Assembly: GCF_014217565.1 (NCBI RefSeq)
Contig: NZ_CP043661.1
Location: 5,146,001 to 5,210,000 of the forward strand
Origin: Kribbella qitaiheensis
Lineage (GTDB): Bacteria > Actinomycetota > Actinomycetes > Propionibacteriales > Kribbellaceae
Direction: 5' to 3'
Length of the DNA stretch: 64,000 nt
Within the stretch, counting starts at the first letter, position 1. Each line of letters opens with the position of its first letter. The notes beneath the pieces were generated by a model that saw only the letters and a program-made list of their open reading frames with translations, made no database searches and had not been told where the DNA came from. Of the stretch, positions 7,909 through 16,246 are shown piece after piece. The position numbers and the translations under genes are program-made.

Positions 7909-8583
7909 GTGAAGGACGAGTTCGCCCAGGAACTGGCCCGGATGGCCCAGGTTCTGCACGAGCGGCCCGATGTCGAGCAGACCGCCGAGCGGTTCCTCGA
8001 GTACGTACTCGCCGGGCTCGCCACCAGCCATGCGAGCGTCGTACTGACGCATCGCGGCGGAAGGCTGGAGTCTGCGGTCAGTACGGACGCGCTGGTGGAG
8101 GAGGCCGACCGGCTGCAGGTGGAGCTGGGCGAGGGGCCGACGTACGACGCTGTGCAGGAGGAGCGGAGCATGCTCAGCGGCGACGCGTGGGCGGACGAGC
8201 GTTGGCCGCAGTGGTCGGCGGGGATGGCGACCGTCGGGCTGCGCAGTGTCCTGTCGGTACGGCTCCGTACGCCGAGCAGCACGGTCGGCGTACTCAACCT
8301 CTTCGACCCCGCCGTAGACCGGTTCAGCGAATCCGACGACCTGACGGCCCAGGTGTTCGCGGATCACGCGGCGGTCGCGGTCGCGAACGCCCGGAGCGAG
8401 TCCAGTCTCTGGCAGGCGATCGAATCCCGGCGGTTGATCGGCCAGGCGCAGGGGATCCTGATGGAACGCTTCGACCTGAGCGAGGAGCAGGCGTTCGCCG
8501 TACTGCGGAGGTACTCGCAGGACAGCAACGTGCGGTTGCGTGAGATCGCCAAGCGGTTGATCCAGACGAGGAAACTTTCCTGA
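7909..8583 (+). CDS. GAF-ANTAR domain regulator
   Basis: A 224-residue protein with an N-terminal GAF sensor domain (about residues 5-150; it includes LATSHASVVLTHRGGRLESA and GLRSVLSVRLRTPSSTVGVL) and a C-terminal ANTAR RNA-binding domain (about 160-222; ESRRLIGQAQGILMERF then AFAVLRRYSQDSNVRLREIA). ANTAR proteins act as antiterminators by stabilising RNA hairpins; this one lacks a receiver domain and is presumably ligand- or redox-driven through GAF. GTG 7909 was chosen since it precedes the conserved KDEFAQELARMAQ helix; longer upstream frames have low-quality sequence. The ribosome site is weak. It is followed by two strong terminator hairpins. Confidence 0.88.
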   Translation: MKDEFAQELARMAQVLHERPDVEQTAERFLEYVLAGLATSHASVVLTHRGGRLESAVSTDALVEEADRLQVELGEGPTYDAVQEERSMLSGDAWADERWPQWSAGMATVGLRSVLSVRLRTPSSTVGVLNLFDPAVDRFSESDDLTAQVFADHAAVAVANARSESSLWQAIESRRLIGQAQGILMERFDLSEEQAFAVLRRYSQDSNVRLREIAKRLIQTRKLS

Positions 8584-8640
8584 TCCGTGTAACACCTGGG
8601 CTGTGATCGCCGATACACCGTCTGTAACGCCACTGAGGAT

Positions 8641-8682
8641 CCCGCCCCAGGTCAACCGCCCGAAGGGCCTGGGGCGGGGTTC
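8641..8682 (+). terminator. Strong GC hairpin after the GAF-ANTAR gene
   Basis: CCCGCCCCAGG (8641-8651) pairs perfectly with CCTGGGGCGGG (8669-8679) around a 17-base loop, followed by a short TTCT. It lies 58 bases after the stop codon and should end transcription of the GAF-ANTAR gene. Confidence 0.8.
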
Positions 8683-8720
8683 TCGTCAGTTGCTTGAGGT
8701 GCCCCGACCTGTGGTTACGT

Positions 8721-8758
8721 GCGAAGGCCCCCGGAGATTTCTCCCCGGGGGCCTTCGC
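8721..8758. terminator. Second, bidirectional-looking terminator hairpin
   Basis: A perfect 14-base-pair stem: 8721-8734 (GCGAAGGCCCCCGG) with 8745-8758, loop of 10 bases. It lies between the convergent GAF-ANTAR gene and the minus-strand gene ending at 8771, and probably terminates both. Confidence 0.8.
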
Positions 8759-8770
8759 GCGTTGCCTCCC

Positions 8771-9010
8771 CTACGATGCTCGCTCAGTCGGTCGGTCCGA
8801 CTCCGGCAGGGCGATCCGGTCCGCCGGCAGGCTTTCCGTCTTCTCCGTACCGTCGTCGCCCTCGTACTGCACCATCCCGGTCCATCCCGTCTCCTCGTGC
8901 TCGCGGCCGATCAACCAGCCGGGGTGCCAGCGGCCGTCCACCAGGACGACCACATGGCTGGGCAGAGAGAGACGGGACACCAGTTCGGTGTCGGGCTCGA
9001 AACCAGTCAT
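8771..9010 (-). CDS. Small conserved-looking hypothetical protein
   Basis: A 79-residue acidic soluble protein (start ATG 9008-9010) with a beta-rich middle: SHVVVLVDGRWHPGWLIG followed by GWTGMVQYEGDDG, resembling a small barrel. The C-terminus is charged and probably flexible. There is no transmembrane helix or cysteine. I do not recognise a named family. It ends against the terminator pair at 8641-8758 and lies 150 bases downstream of the ArsR-type gene on the same strand, with a homopurine tract between them, so co-transcription is possible. Confidence 0.65.
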   Translation of the reverse strand: MTGFEPDTELVSRLSLPSHVVVLVDGRWHPGWLIGREHEETGWTGMVQYEGDDGTEKTESLPADRIALPESDRPTERAS

Positions 9011-9090
9011 GGCCGAAGGGTAAGCCGGATCGGCGCAGAATGCCCACCGAGTGCGTGTTCGCTGTCGTGGATCTCACGAGGTGGAACAGC

Positions 9091-9114
9091 AAGGGAAGGA
9101 AGGGAAAGGGGGAG
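9091..9114. repeat. Homopurine tract (24 bases)
   Basis: An uninterrupted run of purines on the plus strand made of GGGAAGGAAGGGAAAGGG-like units, in the gap between two minus-strand genes. A longer tract of the same composition occurs at 23117-23151. Confidence 0.8.
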
Positions 9115-9163
9115 TGGAACGGCAAGGCAAGGACGGAAACGGGGGAGCTTGCAGGAGATGGGC

Positions 9164-9871
9164 TCAGCCTCGGGAGAGGAGATCCTGTACTACGCCGGCG
9201 GGCAGGCCGAGGTCTCGTACCGAACCGGTCACCTTGAGAGCGCGACCACCGGTGATGTGGCTCACCCAGCCTTGTTTCAAAGCGTGTTCGCACAACGCGG
9301 CCCCGACCCGGCCGGCCAGGTGCGGCCGACGCTCGGTCACATCCAGGCAGGACCGGACCAGCGGCCGCCCGCTTCGTCCGCCGACCGAGATGCCGAGATT
9401 CTCCAACCAGCGTTGGCCTTCCGGCGTCAGCACGACGCCGTCCGACCAGTCGAGCAGCCCGCGTTCGGTCATCGCATCCGTCAACGCGACGCCGAGCCGC
9501 CCGGCGAGGTGGTCGTAGCAGGTGCGCGCTCGCGCGAAGGCATCTCGCTTACTCGCCGCGGCGAGGCTGGTAGCGACCTCCGTACGACGGGGTGCCAGCG
9601 CCGCCAGTCCCTCCAGCAGTTCAGCCGTCTCAGGCCCGGCCAACTTCACGTACCGATGGCGTCCTTGCCGTACTTCGGTGAGCAGCCCGCCGGACACCAA
9701 TTGATTCAAGTGTTCGCTGATGGTCGGTCGCGAAACCCCTGCCAGGCGGGCGAGCTCGGTGGCGGTCCAGGCGCGGCCGTCGAGCAGCGCGAGGCAGACC
9801 GTGGCCCGGGTGCCGTCCGCGAGCATTCGCGCCCAGGCGGCGAGCTCCTGCCCTTCGCTAGCTATGTTCAC
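9164..9871 (-). CDS. ArsR-type winged-helix regulator with C-terminal extension
   Basis: A 235-residue regulator. The ArsR helix-turn-helix covers residues about 10-75: LADGTRATVCLALLDGRAWT, LARLAGVSRPTISEHLNQLV, then the wing LLTEVRQGRHRYVKLAG. The long C-terminal part, with ACYDHLAGRLGVAL-like sequence (RTCYDHLAGRLGVALTDAMT) and VLTPEGQRWLENLGI, is typical of a subgroup of actinobacterial ArsR proteins with an added sensing domain. Start: GTG 9871 is preferred over ATG 9907 because AGGAT lies about ten bases upstream and the shorter form begins right before the first helix. It is divergent from the flavin-reductase-fold gene at 9937; the 65-base gap must hold both promoters, suggesting that gene as its target. 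Confidence 0.88.
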   Translation of the reverse strand: MNIASEGQELAAWARMLADGTRATVCLALLDGRAWTATELARLAGVSRPTISEHLNQLVSGGLLTEVRQGRHRYVKLAGPETAELLEGLAALAPRRTEVATSLAAASKRDAFARARTCYDHLAGRLGVALTDAMTERGLLDWSDGVVLTPEGQRWLENLGISVGGRSGRPLVRSCLDVTERRPHLAGRVGAALCEHALKQGWVSHITGGRALKVTGSVRDLGLPAGVVQDLLSRG

Positions 9872-9936
9872 CCGACCATCCTGCCTCGCCGATGGTTCGG
9901 CGCACACCGAAGCGTCCGGCTCGTAGCGTCAAACGT

Positions 9937-10572
9937 ATGACGCACCTGACGATCGAACCGTCCATCCTGTACGTCGGAACGCCGGTCGAACTGTTGTCCA
10001 CCGAGAACTCCGACGGCACCTTCAATCTCGCCCCGATGTCGTCCGCCTGGGCGCTCGGCGAGGTCGTCGTCCTCGGGCTGGGCGCGGAAGGCCAGACAGT
10101 CGCCAATCTCCGGCAGCGTCCTGACCTGGTGATCAACTTTCCCTCGCCGGAGTTGTGGCGCAACGTCGAGCGGATCGCCGGCTGTACCGGGCGCGGGCCG
10201 GTTCCGGAGAGCAAGCAGGACCGGTTCCGGTACGAGCCGGCCAAGTTCGAGACCGCCGGGCTGACGCCTGTCCCGTCCGAGCTGGTCCGGCCGCCACGGG
10301 TCGCCGAATGTCCCCTGCAGTTCGAGGCGCGAGCGGTCGACGTACGACTGGATGCTGCGGGCAACTTCTTTGTGGTACAGGCGAAGGTGCTTCGGGTGCA
10401 CGCGGACGAGCGCGTCGTAGTACCGGGCACGTCGTACGTCGATCCCGCCGCCTGGTCGCCGCTCATCTACAACTTCCGGCACTACTTCGGCCTCGGTCAG
10501 GAACTCGGCGAGTCGTTCAGGACCGAGACGCCGCGAGCACATGCTTCAGCCGGTCCGGCTCTTCACCGCTGA
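9937..10572 (+). CDS. Flavin reductase-like / FMN-binding split-barrel protein
   Basis: A 211-residue protein of the flavin-reductase-like fold. ENSDGTFNLAPMSSAWALGE corresponds to the conserved FMN-phosphate-binding strand-loop seen in this family, and LGLGAEGQTVANLRQRPDLVINFPS to the following strands. ATG 9937 was chosen because upstream codons lie inside the divergent ArsR promoter. Family members either reduce flavins for monooxygenases or act on small flavin-dependent substrates; no monooxygenase partner is adjacent. Regulation by the divergent ArsR-type protein is likely from layout. The product would be cytoplasmic. Confidence 0.82.
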   Translation: MTHLTIEPSILYVGTPVELLSTENSDGTFNLAPMSSAWALGEVVVLGLGAEGQTVANLRQRPDLVINFPSPELWRNVERIAGCTGRGPVPESKQDRFRYEPAKFETAGLTPVPSELVRPPRVAECPLQFEARAVDVRLDAAGNFFVVQAKVLRVHADERVVVPGTSYVDPAAWSPLIYNFRHYFGLGQELGESFRTETPRAHASAGPALHR

Positions 10573-10671
10573 GCACCACGTCGAGCTCGGCCAGGCATTC
10601 ATGCGAAGTATGCGGTGGTGTGGCTTGCCTGGTTCGGCGAGGATGGGGGTCTGTCCGCAATTGGAGGAATC

Positions 10672-11067
10672 TTGACGAATCTCTCGTATCCGAAGCCTGA
10701 AGGTGTTGCCCCGGGCAACGGATATAGCCATGTCGTGACCGGTCCGGGACGCTGGGTGGCGATCGCCGGTCAGGTCGCGCTGGATGCCGACGGCAAACTG
10801 GTCGGCGACGGCGATCCGGTAGCGCAGGCGCAACAGATCTTCGCCAACCTGGACAGCTGTCTCGCTGCGGCCGGGGCGACCTTCGCGGATGTCGTGAAGC
10901 TCAACTTCTTCGTCACCGACATCGCCTTCCTGCCGGCTCTGCGAGTCGCGCGTGACGCCTACGTCGACACGGCCAACCCGCCCGCCAGTACTGCGGTGCA
11001 GGTGGTCGCGTTGTTCAGCCCGGAGGCGCTGATCGAGGTCGAGGCCTACGCGGTGGTGAACGACTAG
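10672..11067 (+). CDS. RidA-family protein (reactive imine/enamine deaminase type)
   Basis: A 131-residue RidA/YjgF/UK114 protein. GYSHVVTGPGRWVAIAGQVA, FANLDSCLAAAGATFADVVK and LRVARDAYVDTANPPASTAV follow the family layout, and the last region precedes VQVVALFSPEALIEVEAYAV with its conserved Glu. The usual catalytic Arg in the RNPP(A/T)R motif is not present (NPPASTAV), so imine deaminase activity in the strict RidA sense is doubtful; it belongs to one of the Rid subfamilies. The start is TTG 10672, supported by a very good site TTGGAGGAATC immediately upstream. Its end overlaps the convergent beta-lactamase-fold gene by four bases. Confidence 0.9.
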   Translation: MTNLSYPKPEGVAPGNGYSHVVTGPGRWVAIAGQVALDADGKLVGDGDPVAQAQQIFANLDSCLAAAGATFADVVKLNFFVTDIAFLPALRVARDAYVDTANPPASTAVQVVALFSPEALIEVEAYAVVND

Positions 11068-12020
11068 CGCAGTAGGTCGACCGCTACCCGGGCGGCTTCG
11101 CCGATGGCGGCGTCGACCCGGGGGAGGCGGCGGTCTCCCCTTGCGGCGAGGGTGAGGACGGCGACGGCGTACGCGTCTCCGCCGGCCAACGTCACCACGG
11201 CCGCTTCGTGCCGGAGTGCTCCGAAGGTGCCGGTCTTCCCGGCGACACGCACCCCGTCGTACGGGAAGCCGGACGCGATGCGGTGCTGGAAGATCTGCCG
11301 TTCCATTGTGGTTCGGGCGAAGTGCGTTTGCTCTGGTGAGAGCAGTTGGCCGGTCCACAGAAGGGCCAGGAGGCGCGTGAGTTCGCGCGCTGTGCCTGCT
11401 GAGGCGTTGGCCGCTTCGTAGACGCCGGCGGGGTGGGTTTGATCGTTGTCCGCCAGTACTGCGAGCGCGGCGGCGGGGTCGGGTGCTCCGGTACTGCGTT
11501 GCAACGCGCGGAGGCTGTCGGCGGCTCCTCGTCGGATCCGGGTCTTCTCCAAGCCGAAGTCGCGCAGGATCGTAGCGAGCCGGTCGAGGCCGACTTGGTC
11601 GAGGAGCGCGTCCGCGGCGGCATTGTCGGAGACGGTCATCATCATGACGGCGAGATCGCGGCGCGAGAAGGTGACGGGATCGGCAAGCAGGGAAAGGCCT
11701 GTCGGCCCCGGAGTCCTTGCTGCTGGCAACAGTGTGATCTGCTCTCGCGGGTCGAGCTCGCCTTGGTCGACAAGGCGGCAGAAGCCGGTCAGCAGTGGCA
11801 ACTTGTAGACGGACGCCAGCGGTACGACGACGTCGGGGTCGAGCTCGACGCTCTCGTCCGGCCGGTCGAGCGGAGTCGCGTGCAGCCAACCGCGAACGCC
11901 GGCGTCCTCGAAGATCGCGCGAATCCGCGCGCTCGAACGCGCCGCAGCGGCGCGGCTTCCGGTCGAGTGGGTGCCGCTGGCGCGATCTACGGGCGACCGT
12001 GGCTGAGGTGGCGTGGTCAT
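11064..12020 (-). CDS. Class A beta-lactamase-fold serine hydrolase
   Basis: A 318-residue protein of the penicillin-binding/class A beta-lactamase fold. SVYK (S70-K73) is the active-site tetrad, SDN is at 131-133, and AGKTGTFG is the KTG box. A Glu166-type residue of true class A enzymes (ExxLN loop) is not apparent, so rapid beta-lactam hydrolysis is unlikely. There is no signal peptide; the N-terminus is Ser/Ala/Arg-rich, so the protein may be cytoplasmic or exported by an unseen route. It is translationally coupled (ATGA at 12017-12020) to the upstream LysR regulator, giving a two-gene operon. Resistance is possible but not supported by the active site as read. Confidence 0.85.
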   Translation of the reverse strand: MTTPPQPRSPVDRASGTHSTGSRAAAARSSARIRAIFEDAGVRGWLHATPLDRPDESVELDPDVVVPLASVYKLPLLTGFCRLVDQGELDPREQITLLPAARTPGPTGLSLLADPVTFSRRDLAVMMMTVSDNAAADALLDQVGLDRLATILRDFGLEKTRIRRGAADSLRALQRSTGAPDPAAALAVLADNDQTHPAGVYEAANASAGTARELTRLLALLWTGQLLSPEQTHFARTTMERQIFQHRIASGFPYDGVRVAGKTGTFGALRHEAAVVTLAGGDAYAVAVLTLAARGDRRLPRVDAAIGEAARVAVDLLR

Positions 12021-12898
12021 GGCGCCGTCAAGGCCTGGATCAGGTGGGGGATGACCTCGGCAGGTAGGGCGGGCGGCGTACGGGACTGTGGCCAGACCAA
12101 GCGGAGCCTGACTGGGAGCGGGTCGCCGACCAGACGATGGCGGCCGACTCCTGCTGCTTCCAGCGTCGGGTCCGGGGTCAAGAGGATCGCTTGACTCGCT
12201 GCAGCCATCGCCAGTCCAGCGCGTTCGTCTGTGACCACCACAGTGCCGCCGGTTGGGCGGTGCATCGCGAGCGTGTCCAGGAAGAGATCGCGCGCTGCTG
12301 GAGCCTCGGCACGCGGTCGGACCGCTACTGGGAGACCGCTGAGCTTCTGAAGATGCAGCGGCTCTCCGTCGTCGGGGACGAGTGAGGCCGGTACCAGCGC
12401 CCAGGTCGGCAACAGAGTGACCGGGCCAGCTTGTAGGCCGTCCAGTACTGCGGGATGCAGCACTGCGGCGAGCCCGAGCCTCCCGGTCGCTACAGCAGGC
12501 ACTAGCGAGCTTGTCGGTGCAGTGACGACGGAAACCCTCGTACTGCGCAGTGCGGCGCTGCAGGCAGCAGCTAATGCCGCACCGACGGCGGCCGGCACTT
12601 CCGGGGCCAGTCCAAGTCGCAGCTCCGGCCCGTCCGGGTCTTGGACGCTAGCGGCCTGATGGAACTCGTCGAACGAGTTGAGCGCCCGCCGTGCGAACGG
12701 CAGGAGCGCAGCGCCGGCTGGAGTGAGCTCCACCTGGCCGGGGCCGCGCTCGAACAGTTTGGCGCCGACCAAGGCTTCCAGCCGCTGGAGTCCCTGGGAC
12801 AGCGGAGGCTGGGTGATGCCGATGACCCTGGCAGCCGCGCCGAAGTGCCGTTCGTCGGCGATCGCTACAAAGATCTGCAAGTGCCGCTCAGTCAGCAT
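12017..12898 (-). CDS. LysR-family transcriptional regulator
   Basis: A 293-residue LysR protein. The helix-turn-helix is LQIFVAIADERHFGAAARVI followed by TQPPLSQGLQRLEALVGAKL, and the effector-binding domain with LRLGLAPEVPAAVGAALAAA begins near residue 90. The start ATG 12898 (MLTERHLQIF) places the HTH at the usual position; ATG 12925 adds only nine residues. It overlaps the beta-lactamase-fold gene that follows and is divergent, 130 bases away, from a Tat-exported metallo-hydrolase at 13029. Either or both could be its targets. The inducer is unknown. Confidence 0.92.
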   Translation of the reverse strand: MLTERHLQIFVAIADERHFGAAARVIGITQPPLSQGLQRLEALVGAKLFERGPGQVELTPAGAALLPFARRALNSFDEFHQAASVQDPDGPELRLGLAPEVPAAVGAALAAACSAALRSTRVSVVTAPTSSLVPAVATGRLGLAAVLHPAVLDGLQAGPVTLLPTWALVPASLVPDDGEPLHLQKLSGLPVAVRPRAEAPAARDLFLDTLAMHRPTGGTVVVTDERAGLAMAAASQAILLTPDPTLEAAGVGRHRLVGDPLPVRLRLVWPQSRTPPALPAEVIPHLIQALTAP

Positions 12899-13028
12899 GA
12901 CCCTGCTGACCTGCGCCGATATCACCAGCAGATCGGTTCATGTGTAAGAGCATATTCGACATTGGTCGCGTTAGGCACCTTGACTGAGGTCCGTTCGCCG
13001 GGCGGTCCGGCGGACGGGAGGAGACGGG

Positions 13029-13988
13029 ATGTCAGTCAGTCGCAGAGGGATTTTGCTGGGCGGTACGGCGACGACGGCCGCGGCGGTCGCCGGGGCGGCC
13101 GGCGTAAGGGTGGCTGGAGGAGCCGATGCGGCGACCGGTGTGAGTGGTGCCGCGACCGGGCTGAGTGCCACGGCGCGGGAGCCGGTCGAGTTCACGTGGT
13201 GGGGGAATCACGCTTGGCAGATCCGCTCCGGCGCGCACGTGGTACTGACTGATCCTTGGTTGACCCGGTTCCGGACCGGCACGTACTCGGCCGAGGCCGC
13301 TGACCCGGCGACGCGGATCGTGAGTTCGCCGGCGGTCATCGATCGGTACGTCACCACGGCCGACGCGATCCTCGTGCATCACGGTCACTACGACCACATT
13401 CCCGACGTGCCGTACATCGCGCGCAAGACGAAGGCGACCGTGCTCGGCAACGAGACTCACCTCAACCTGCTCCGGGCTCTGCGCGCACCTTCGGATCAGC
13501 TGTCGCAGGTGTCGGGTGGGGAGTACCTGCCTTTCGAGGGGTTCACTGTCGAGGTCTTCCGGTCGGTGCATTCGTGTGGCGGCAAGCGGCATCAATTCGC
13601 CTTCCCGGGGACGCGGCCGGGCGCAGTACCGGCCAGGCCGCGCACGATCGCGGACCTCGTCGAGGGCGGCACGCTGGCGTACGTGCTGACCATCGGCGGT
13701 CTGCGCATCTTGAGTCTCAGTACTGCGGGCTTCGATCCCGCCGCACTTCGCGATCTGCAGGTGGACGTCGTACTGGCCGCGCCCGGCGGCGAGCCGGGTG
13801 TCACCGATCGCCTGCTGGCCACCCTCCAGCCGGTCAAGACGGTGATCGCCACGCACTGGGACGACTTCGACCAGCCGCTGGACAAGCCGGCGGTCGACTG
13901 GGGCGGCCTGGCCAAACTCCGTACGTCGGTGGCTGCGGCCGGTGCCGAGTTCGTCGTGGTCGACCACCTTCAGTCGACCACGCTCTGA
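13029..13988 (+). CDS. Tat-exported metallo-beta-lactamase-fold hydrolase
   Basis: A 319-residue enzyme with a twin-arginine signal (SRRGILLGGTATTAAAVAGA; R5-R6) and probably a secreted or cell-envelope location. The metal-binding motif is HGHYDH at residues 118-123 (HxHxDH), preceded by FTWWGNHAWQIRSGAHVVLT, the first strands of the fold in the UlaG/YycJ-like branch. Further candidate ligands are the His in RSVHSCGG and the Asp/His near IATHWDDF. A very good ribosome site GGGAGGAGACGGG precedes the ATG. It is divergent from the LysR gene, which may control it. The substrate is unknown; the family includes lactonases and phosphodiesterases. Confidence 0.88.
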   Translation: MSVSRRGILLGGTATTAAAVAGAAGVRVAGGADAATGVSGAATGLSATAREPVEFTWWGNHAWQIRSGAHVVLTDPWLTRFRTGTYSAEAADPATRIVSSPAVIDRYVTTADAILVHHGHYDHIPDVPYIARKTKATVLGNETHLNLLRALRAPSDQLSQVSGGEYLPFEGFTVEVFRSVHSCGGKRHQFAFPGTRPGAVPARPRTIADLVEGGTLAYVLTIGGLRILSLSTAGFDPAALRDLQVDVVLAAPGGEPGVTDRLLATLQPVKTVIATHWDDFDQPLDKPAVDWGGLAKLRTSVAAAGAEFVVVDHLQSTTL

Positions 13989-14000
13989 CCCACCCGCAGG

Positions 14001-14843
14001 TCAGTGAAGGGCGGTTGCCTTGGTGGCGGGGGTCAGCCGGTAGCCCTCGTGGGCGGAGAACTCGGCGGCCAGGGCGAAGCGGTCCCCGCGGACGACGGTG
14101 TGGCGCCACTCGATCTTGCGGCCCTGGGCGTGCCCGAGGCGGTTGATCGAGAACGCCGCGGCGTCGGCGGGGCAGTGCAGGAGCGCTCGCTCGGCCGGGG
14201 TCGGGTTGACCGCGCGGATGTCCTCGCGGCCGTGGTCGAGGCGGAGCCCGGTCCGGCTGGCGAGCTCGTTGTAGAGGCTGGTATGGCTGAAGTCCGCGTC
14301 GAGCAGCCCGGCCGCCAGTGTCTTCGGCAGCCAGACCCTGTCCAGCGCGAGCGGTTCGTCGCCGGCGAAGCGAACGCGCTCGAGGTAGACGAGCGGGCTC
14401 GAGCCCTCGAGGTCCAAGCGGCTCGCGATCACGCCGTCCGCGCGGACGTCGAGCACCCGTACGACGCTGTGCTGGGGCAGCCCGGAGGCCTCGACCGAGG
14501 AGAACAGGCTGTACAGCGCGCCCATCGGCTGCCGGATCTCGGGCGTGGTCGCGACCCGCGGCTGCCGCCCGCGCTCGGCGACGATCAGCCCGTCTGCCCG
14601 GAGCTTCGCGAGCGCCTGCCGGACGGTGTGCCGGCTGACGGCGTAGTCCTCGACCAGCGCGAGTTCGCCGGGGAAGAGGTCGTCGAACTCCCCGGCCCGC
14701 AGTCGCCGGACCAGGTCCTGCTGCAACTGCTTCCACAGCGTCTGACCACCACTGCGGTCGAGCCTGCGCTCGGTCATCCGGTCGTCTGCTCCCACTGGTT
14801 CCAGGGACGGCGCAGCCCGCCGTCTTGCCAAATGTCCGGTCAT
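14001..14843 (-). CDS. GntR/HutC-family transcriptional regulator
   Basis: A 280-residue GntR regulator. The winged helix has LWKQLQQDLVRRLRAGEFDD, FPGELALVEDYAVSRHTVRQ and ALAKLRADGLIVAERGRQP; the C-terminal UTRA ligand-binding domain runs from about residue 105 and contains SPLVYLERVRFAGDEPLALD and FAVNRLG-like FSINRLGHAQGRKIEWRHTV. ATG 14777 with GGGAGCAG upstream is an alternative start that removes 22 unstructured residues. It is divergent from the YeiH-type transporter at 14890, and a perfect inverted repeat lies in the 46-base gap, so it very likely represses both genes. The effector could be a sulfur compound if the transporter call is right. Confidence 0.92.
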   Translation of the reverse strand: MTGHLARRRAAPSLEPVGADDRMTERRLDRSGGQTLWKQLQQDLVRRLRAGEFDDLFPGELALVEDYAVSRHTVRQALAKLRADGLIVAERGRQPRVATTPEIRQPMGALYSLFSSVEASGLPQHSVVRVLDVRADGVIASRLDLEGSSPLVYLERVRFAGDEPLALDRVWLPKTLAAGLLDADFSHTSLYNELASRTGLRLDHGREDIRAVNPTPAERALLHCPADAAAFSINRLGHAQGRKIEWRHTVVRGDRFALAAEFSAHEGYRLTPATKATALH

Positions 14844-14851
14844 CTCTTAGC

Positions 14852-14871
14852 GTAAATGTGCGTACATTTAC
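14852..14871. promoter_or_regulatory. GntR operator palindrome
   Basis: Perfect inverted repeat GTAAATGT-N4-ACATTTAC, centred 18 bases from the regulator start and 28 bases before the transporter start. GntR-family operators are palindromes of this size, and this is the only one in the gap between the divergent genes. Confidence 0.75.
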
Positions 14872-14889
14872 TGTCGAGAGGTCCGCCGC

Positions 14890-16122
14890 ATGCTGCACGT
14901 CGAGGTTAGGGCACCTAAGCACCGCAAGACCCCCACCTCGCTCAGCCCTGCGTCCACGCCTCCCGCTCCCACGATCGAGCACCCCCAATCAGACTCGGCG
15001 CCGGCCCCTGCAGTTAGCTGGGTCGGGCGGTTGCCTGGCGCCGGGGTGGTGTTGGTTCTGGCGGCTGTTGCTGTGCCGCTCGGGCGGCTGGTGCCGGTTG
15101 TAGGCGGTCCGGTGTTCGGGATCCTGCTCGGCGTACTGGCCGGGGTTGCACTGCCCGTACTGCGCAGCGAGCGGATGCGCCCCGGATACGACTTCGCCTC
15201 GAAGAACCTGCTCCAACTGTCGATCGTCGTGCTCGGCACCGGCCTGTCGCTCCAGCAAGTAGTACGCGTCGGCGGTAGCTCTCTTCCGGTCATGCTCGGC
15301 ACCCTGACGGTCGCACTCGGCGGCGCCTGGGTGTTCGGCAGGCTCCTCGGCGTACGGGGTGACACCCAGACGTTGATCGGAGTCGGTACTGCGATCTGCG
15401 GCGGCTCGGCGATCGCCGCCGCGACAGCCGCGATCGGGGCGAAGCGATCGTCGGTGGCCTATGCGCTCGCCACGATCTTCACGTTCAATGTCGTCGCCGT
15501 GCTCGCGTTCCCGCCTCTCGGCCACCTTCTCGGCCTCAGCCCCGAAGCGTTCGGTCTATGGGCCGGTACTGCGATCAACGACACCTCCTCGGTAGTCGCC
15601 GCCGGCTACGCCTACTCCCAGTCGGCCGGCGACCAGGCGCTCGTCGTGAAGCTCACCCGCTCCCTCACGCTCGTCCCCATCGTCCTCACCCTCGTCCTCC
15701 TGAAGTCCCGCCGGGACGCCCGTACGGCGGACGCCGCCGCGGTCGCCCCGACCTCACCTCAAGGCGCCGTCGTGGACGGGCGAGCCGCAGCGACCGAGGT
15801 CGAGGGAGCCGGTGCGGCGGTCGGCGCTGCCGGTGCGCAGCGGCGGACGTTGCCATGGCGGAAGCTGGTGCCCTTGTTCCTCGTCGGGTTCATCGCCGCC
15901 GCAGGACTTCGGAGTGCCGGGTTGGTGCCCGACTCGTGGCAGTCCGGCCTGTCGCTGACCGGCACTTTCCTGATCACCTGCGCCCTCGCCGCGATCGGCC
16001 TCTCGCTGCGCCCCGCCGAACTCCGCGCCGCCGGCCTCCGCCCGCTCCTTCTGGGCGCCATCCTCTGGGTCGCAGTAGCCACCACCAGCCTCCTCCTCCA
16101 GCTCCTCACCAACACCCTCTGA
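14890..16122 (+). CDS. YeiH-family putative sulfate/organic anion exporter
   Basis: A 410-residue membrane protein of the UPF0324/YeiH family. The first 45 residues are Pro/Ser-rich and cytoplasmic; about ten hydrophobic segments follow. Family signatures are FASKNLLQLSIVVLGTGLSL, LIGVGTAICGGSAIAAATAA and GLWAGTAINDTSSVVAAGYA, with VVKLTRSLTLVPIVL near the middle. A loop of about 60 Ala/Gly/Val-rich residues separates the two halves. ATG 14890 has GAGAGG nine bases upstream. It is controlled most likely by the divergent GntR regulator through the palindrome at 14852-14871. YeiH relatives have been linked to sulfite or sulfonate export, but the substrate is not proven. Confidence 0.88.
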   Translation: MLHVEVRAPKHRKTPTSLSPASTPPAPTIEHPQSDSAPAPAVSWVGRLPGAGVVLVLAAVAVPLGRLVPVVGGPVFGILLGVLAGVALPVLRSERMRPGYDFASKNLLQLSIVVLGTGLSLQQVVRVGGSSLPVMLGTLTVALGGAWVFGRLLGVRGDTQTLIGVGTAICGGSAIAAATAAIGAKRSSVAYALATIFTFNVVAVLAFPPLGHLLGLSPEAFGLWAGTAINDTSSVVAAGYAYSQSAGDQALVVKLTRSLTLVPIVLTLVLLKSRRDARTADAAAVAPTSPQGAVVDGRAAATEVEGAGAAVGAAGAQRRTLPWRKLVPLFLVGFIAAAGLRSAGLVPDSWQSGLSLTGTFLITCALAAIGLSLRPAELRAAGLRPLLLGAILWVAVATTSLLLQLLTNTL

Positions 16123-16198
16123 CGCGCCCGCCAGCTCCGTGCCGCCGGGGTCAAACTCCCCTCAGACGGCACGAACTGCTCTAGCGCCCACGAACTCC

Positions 16199-16246
16199 TT
16201 GCGTCCGAACAGCTGTGGGGCCCGCCCCACGGCTATTCGGACGCAA
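16199..16246. repeat. 48-base palindromic repeat, copy 1
   Basis: The element begins TTGCGTCCGAA and ends TTCGGACGCAA, an 11-base perfect inverted repeat, with GCCCCACGG in the interior. It lies between the YeiH gene and the GH2 gene and overlaps the last codons of the latter. A second copy with the same arms, same length and matching interior is at 41092-41139. It resembles REP-like dispersed palindromes and could act as a terminator here. Confidence 0.8.

Noticed and set aside
11064..12020. Call of a true class A beta-lactamase conferring resistance
   Set aside because: SVYK, SDN and KTG are present, but no Glu166-type residue and no export signal can be seen, so only the fold is claimed.
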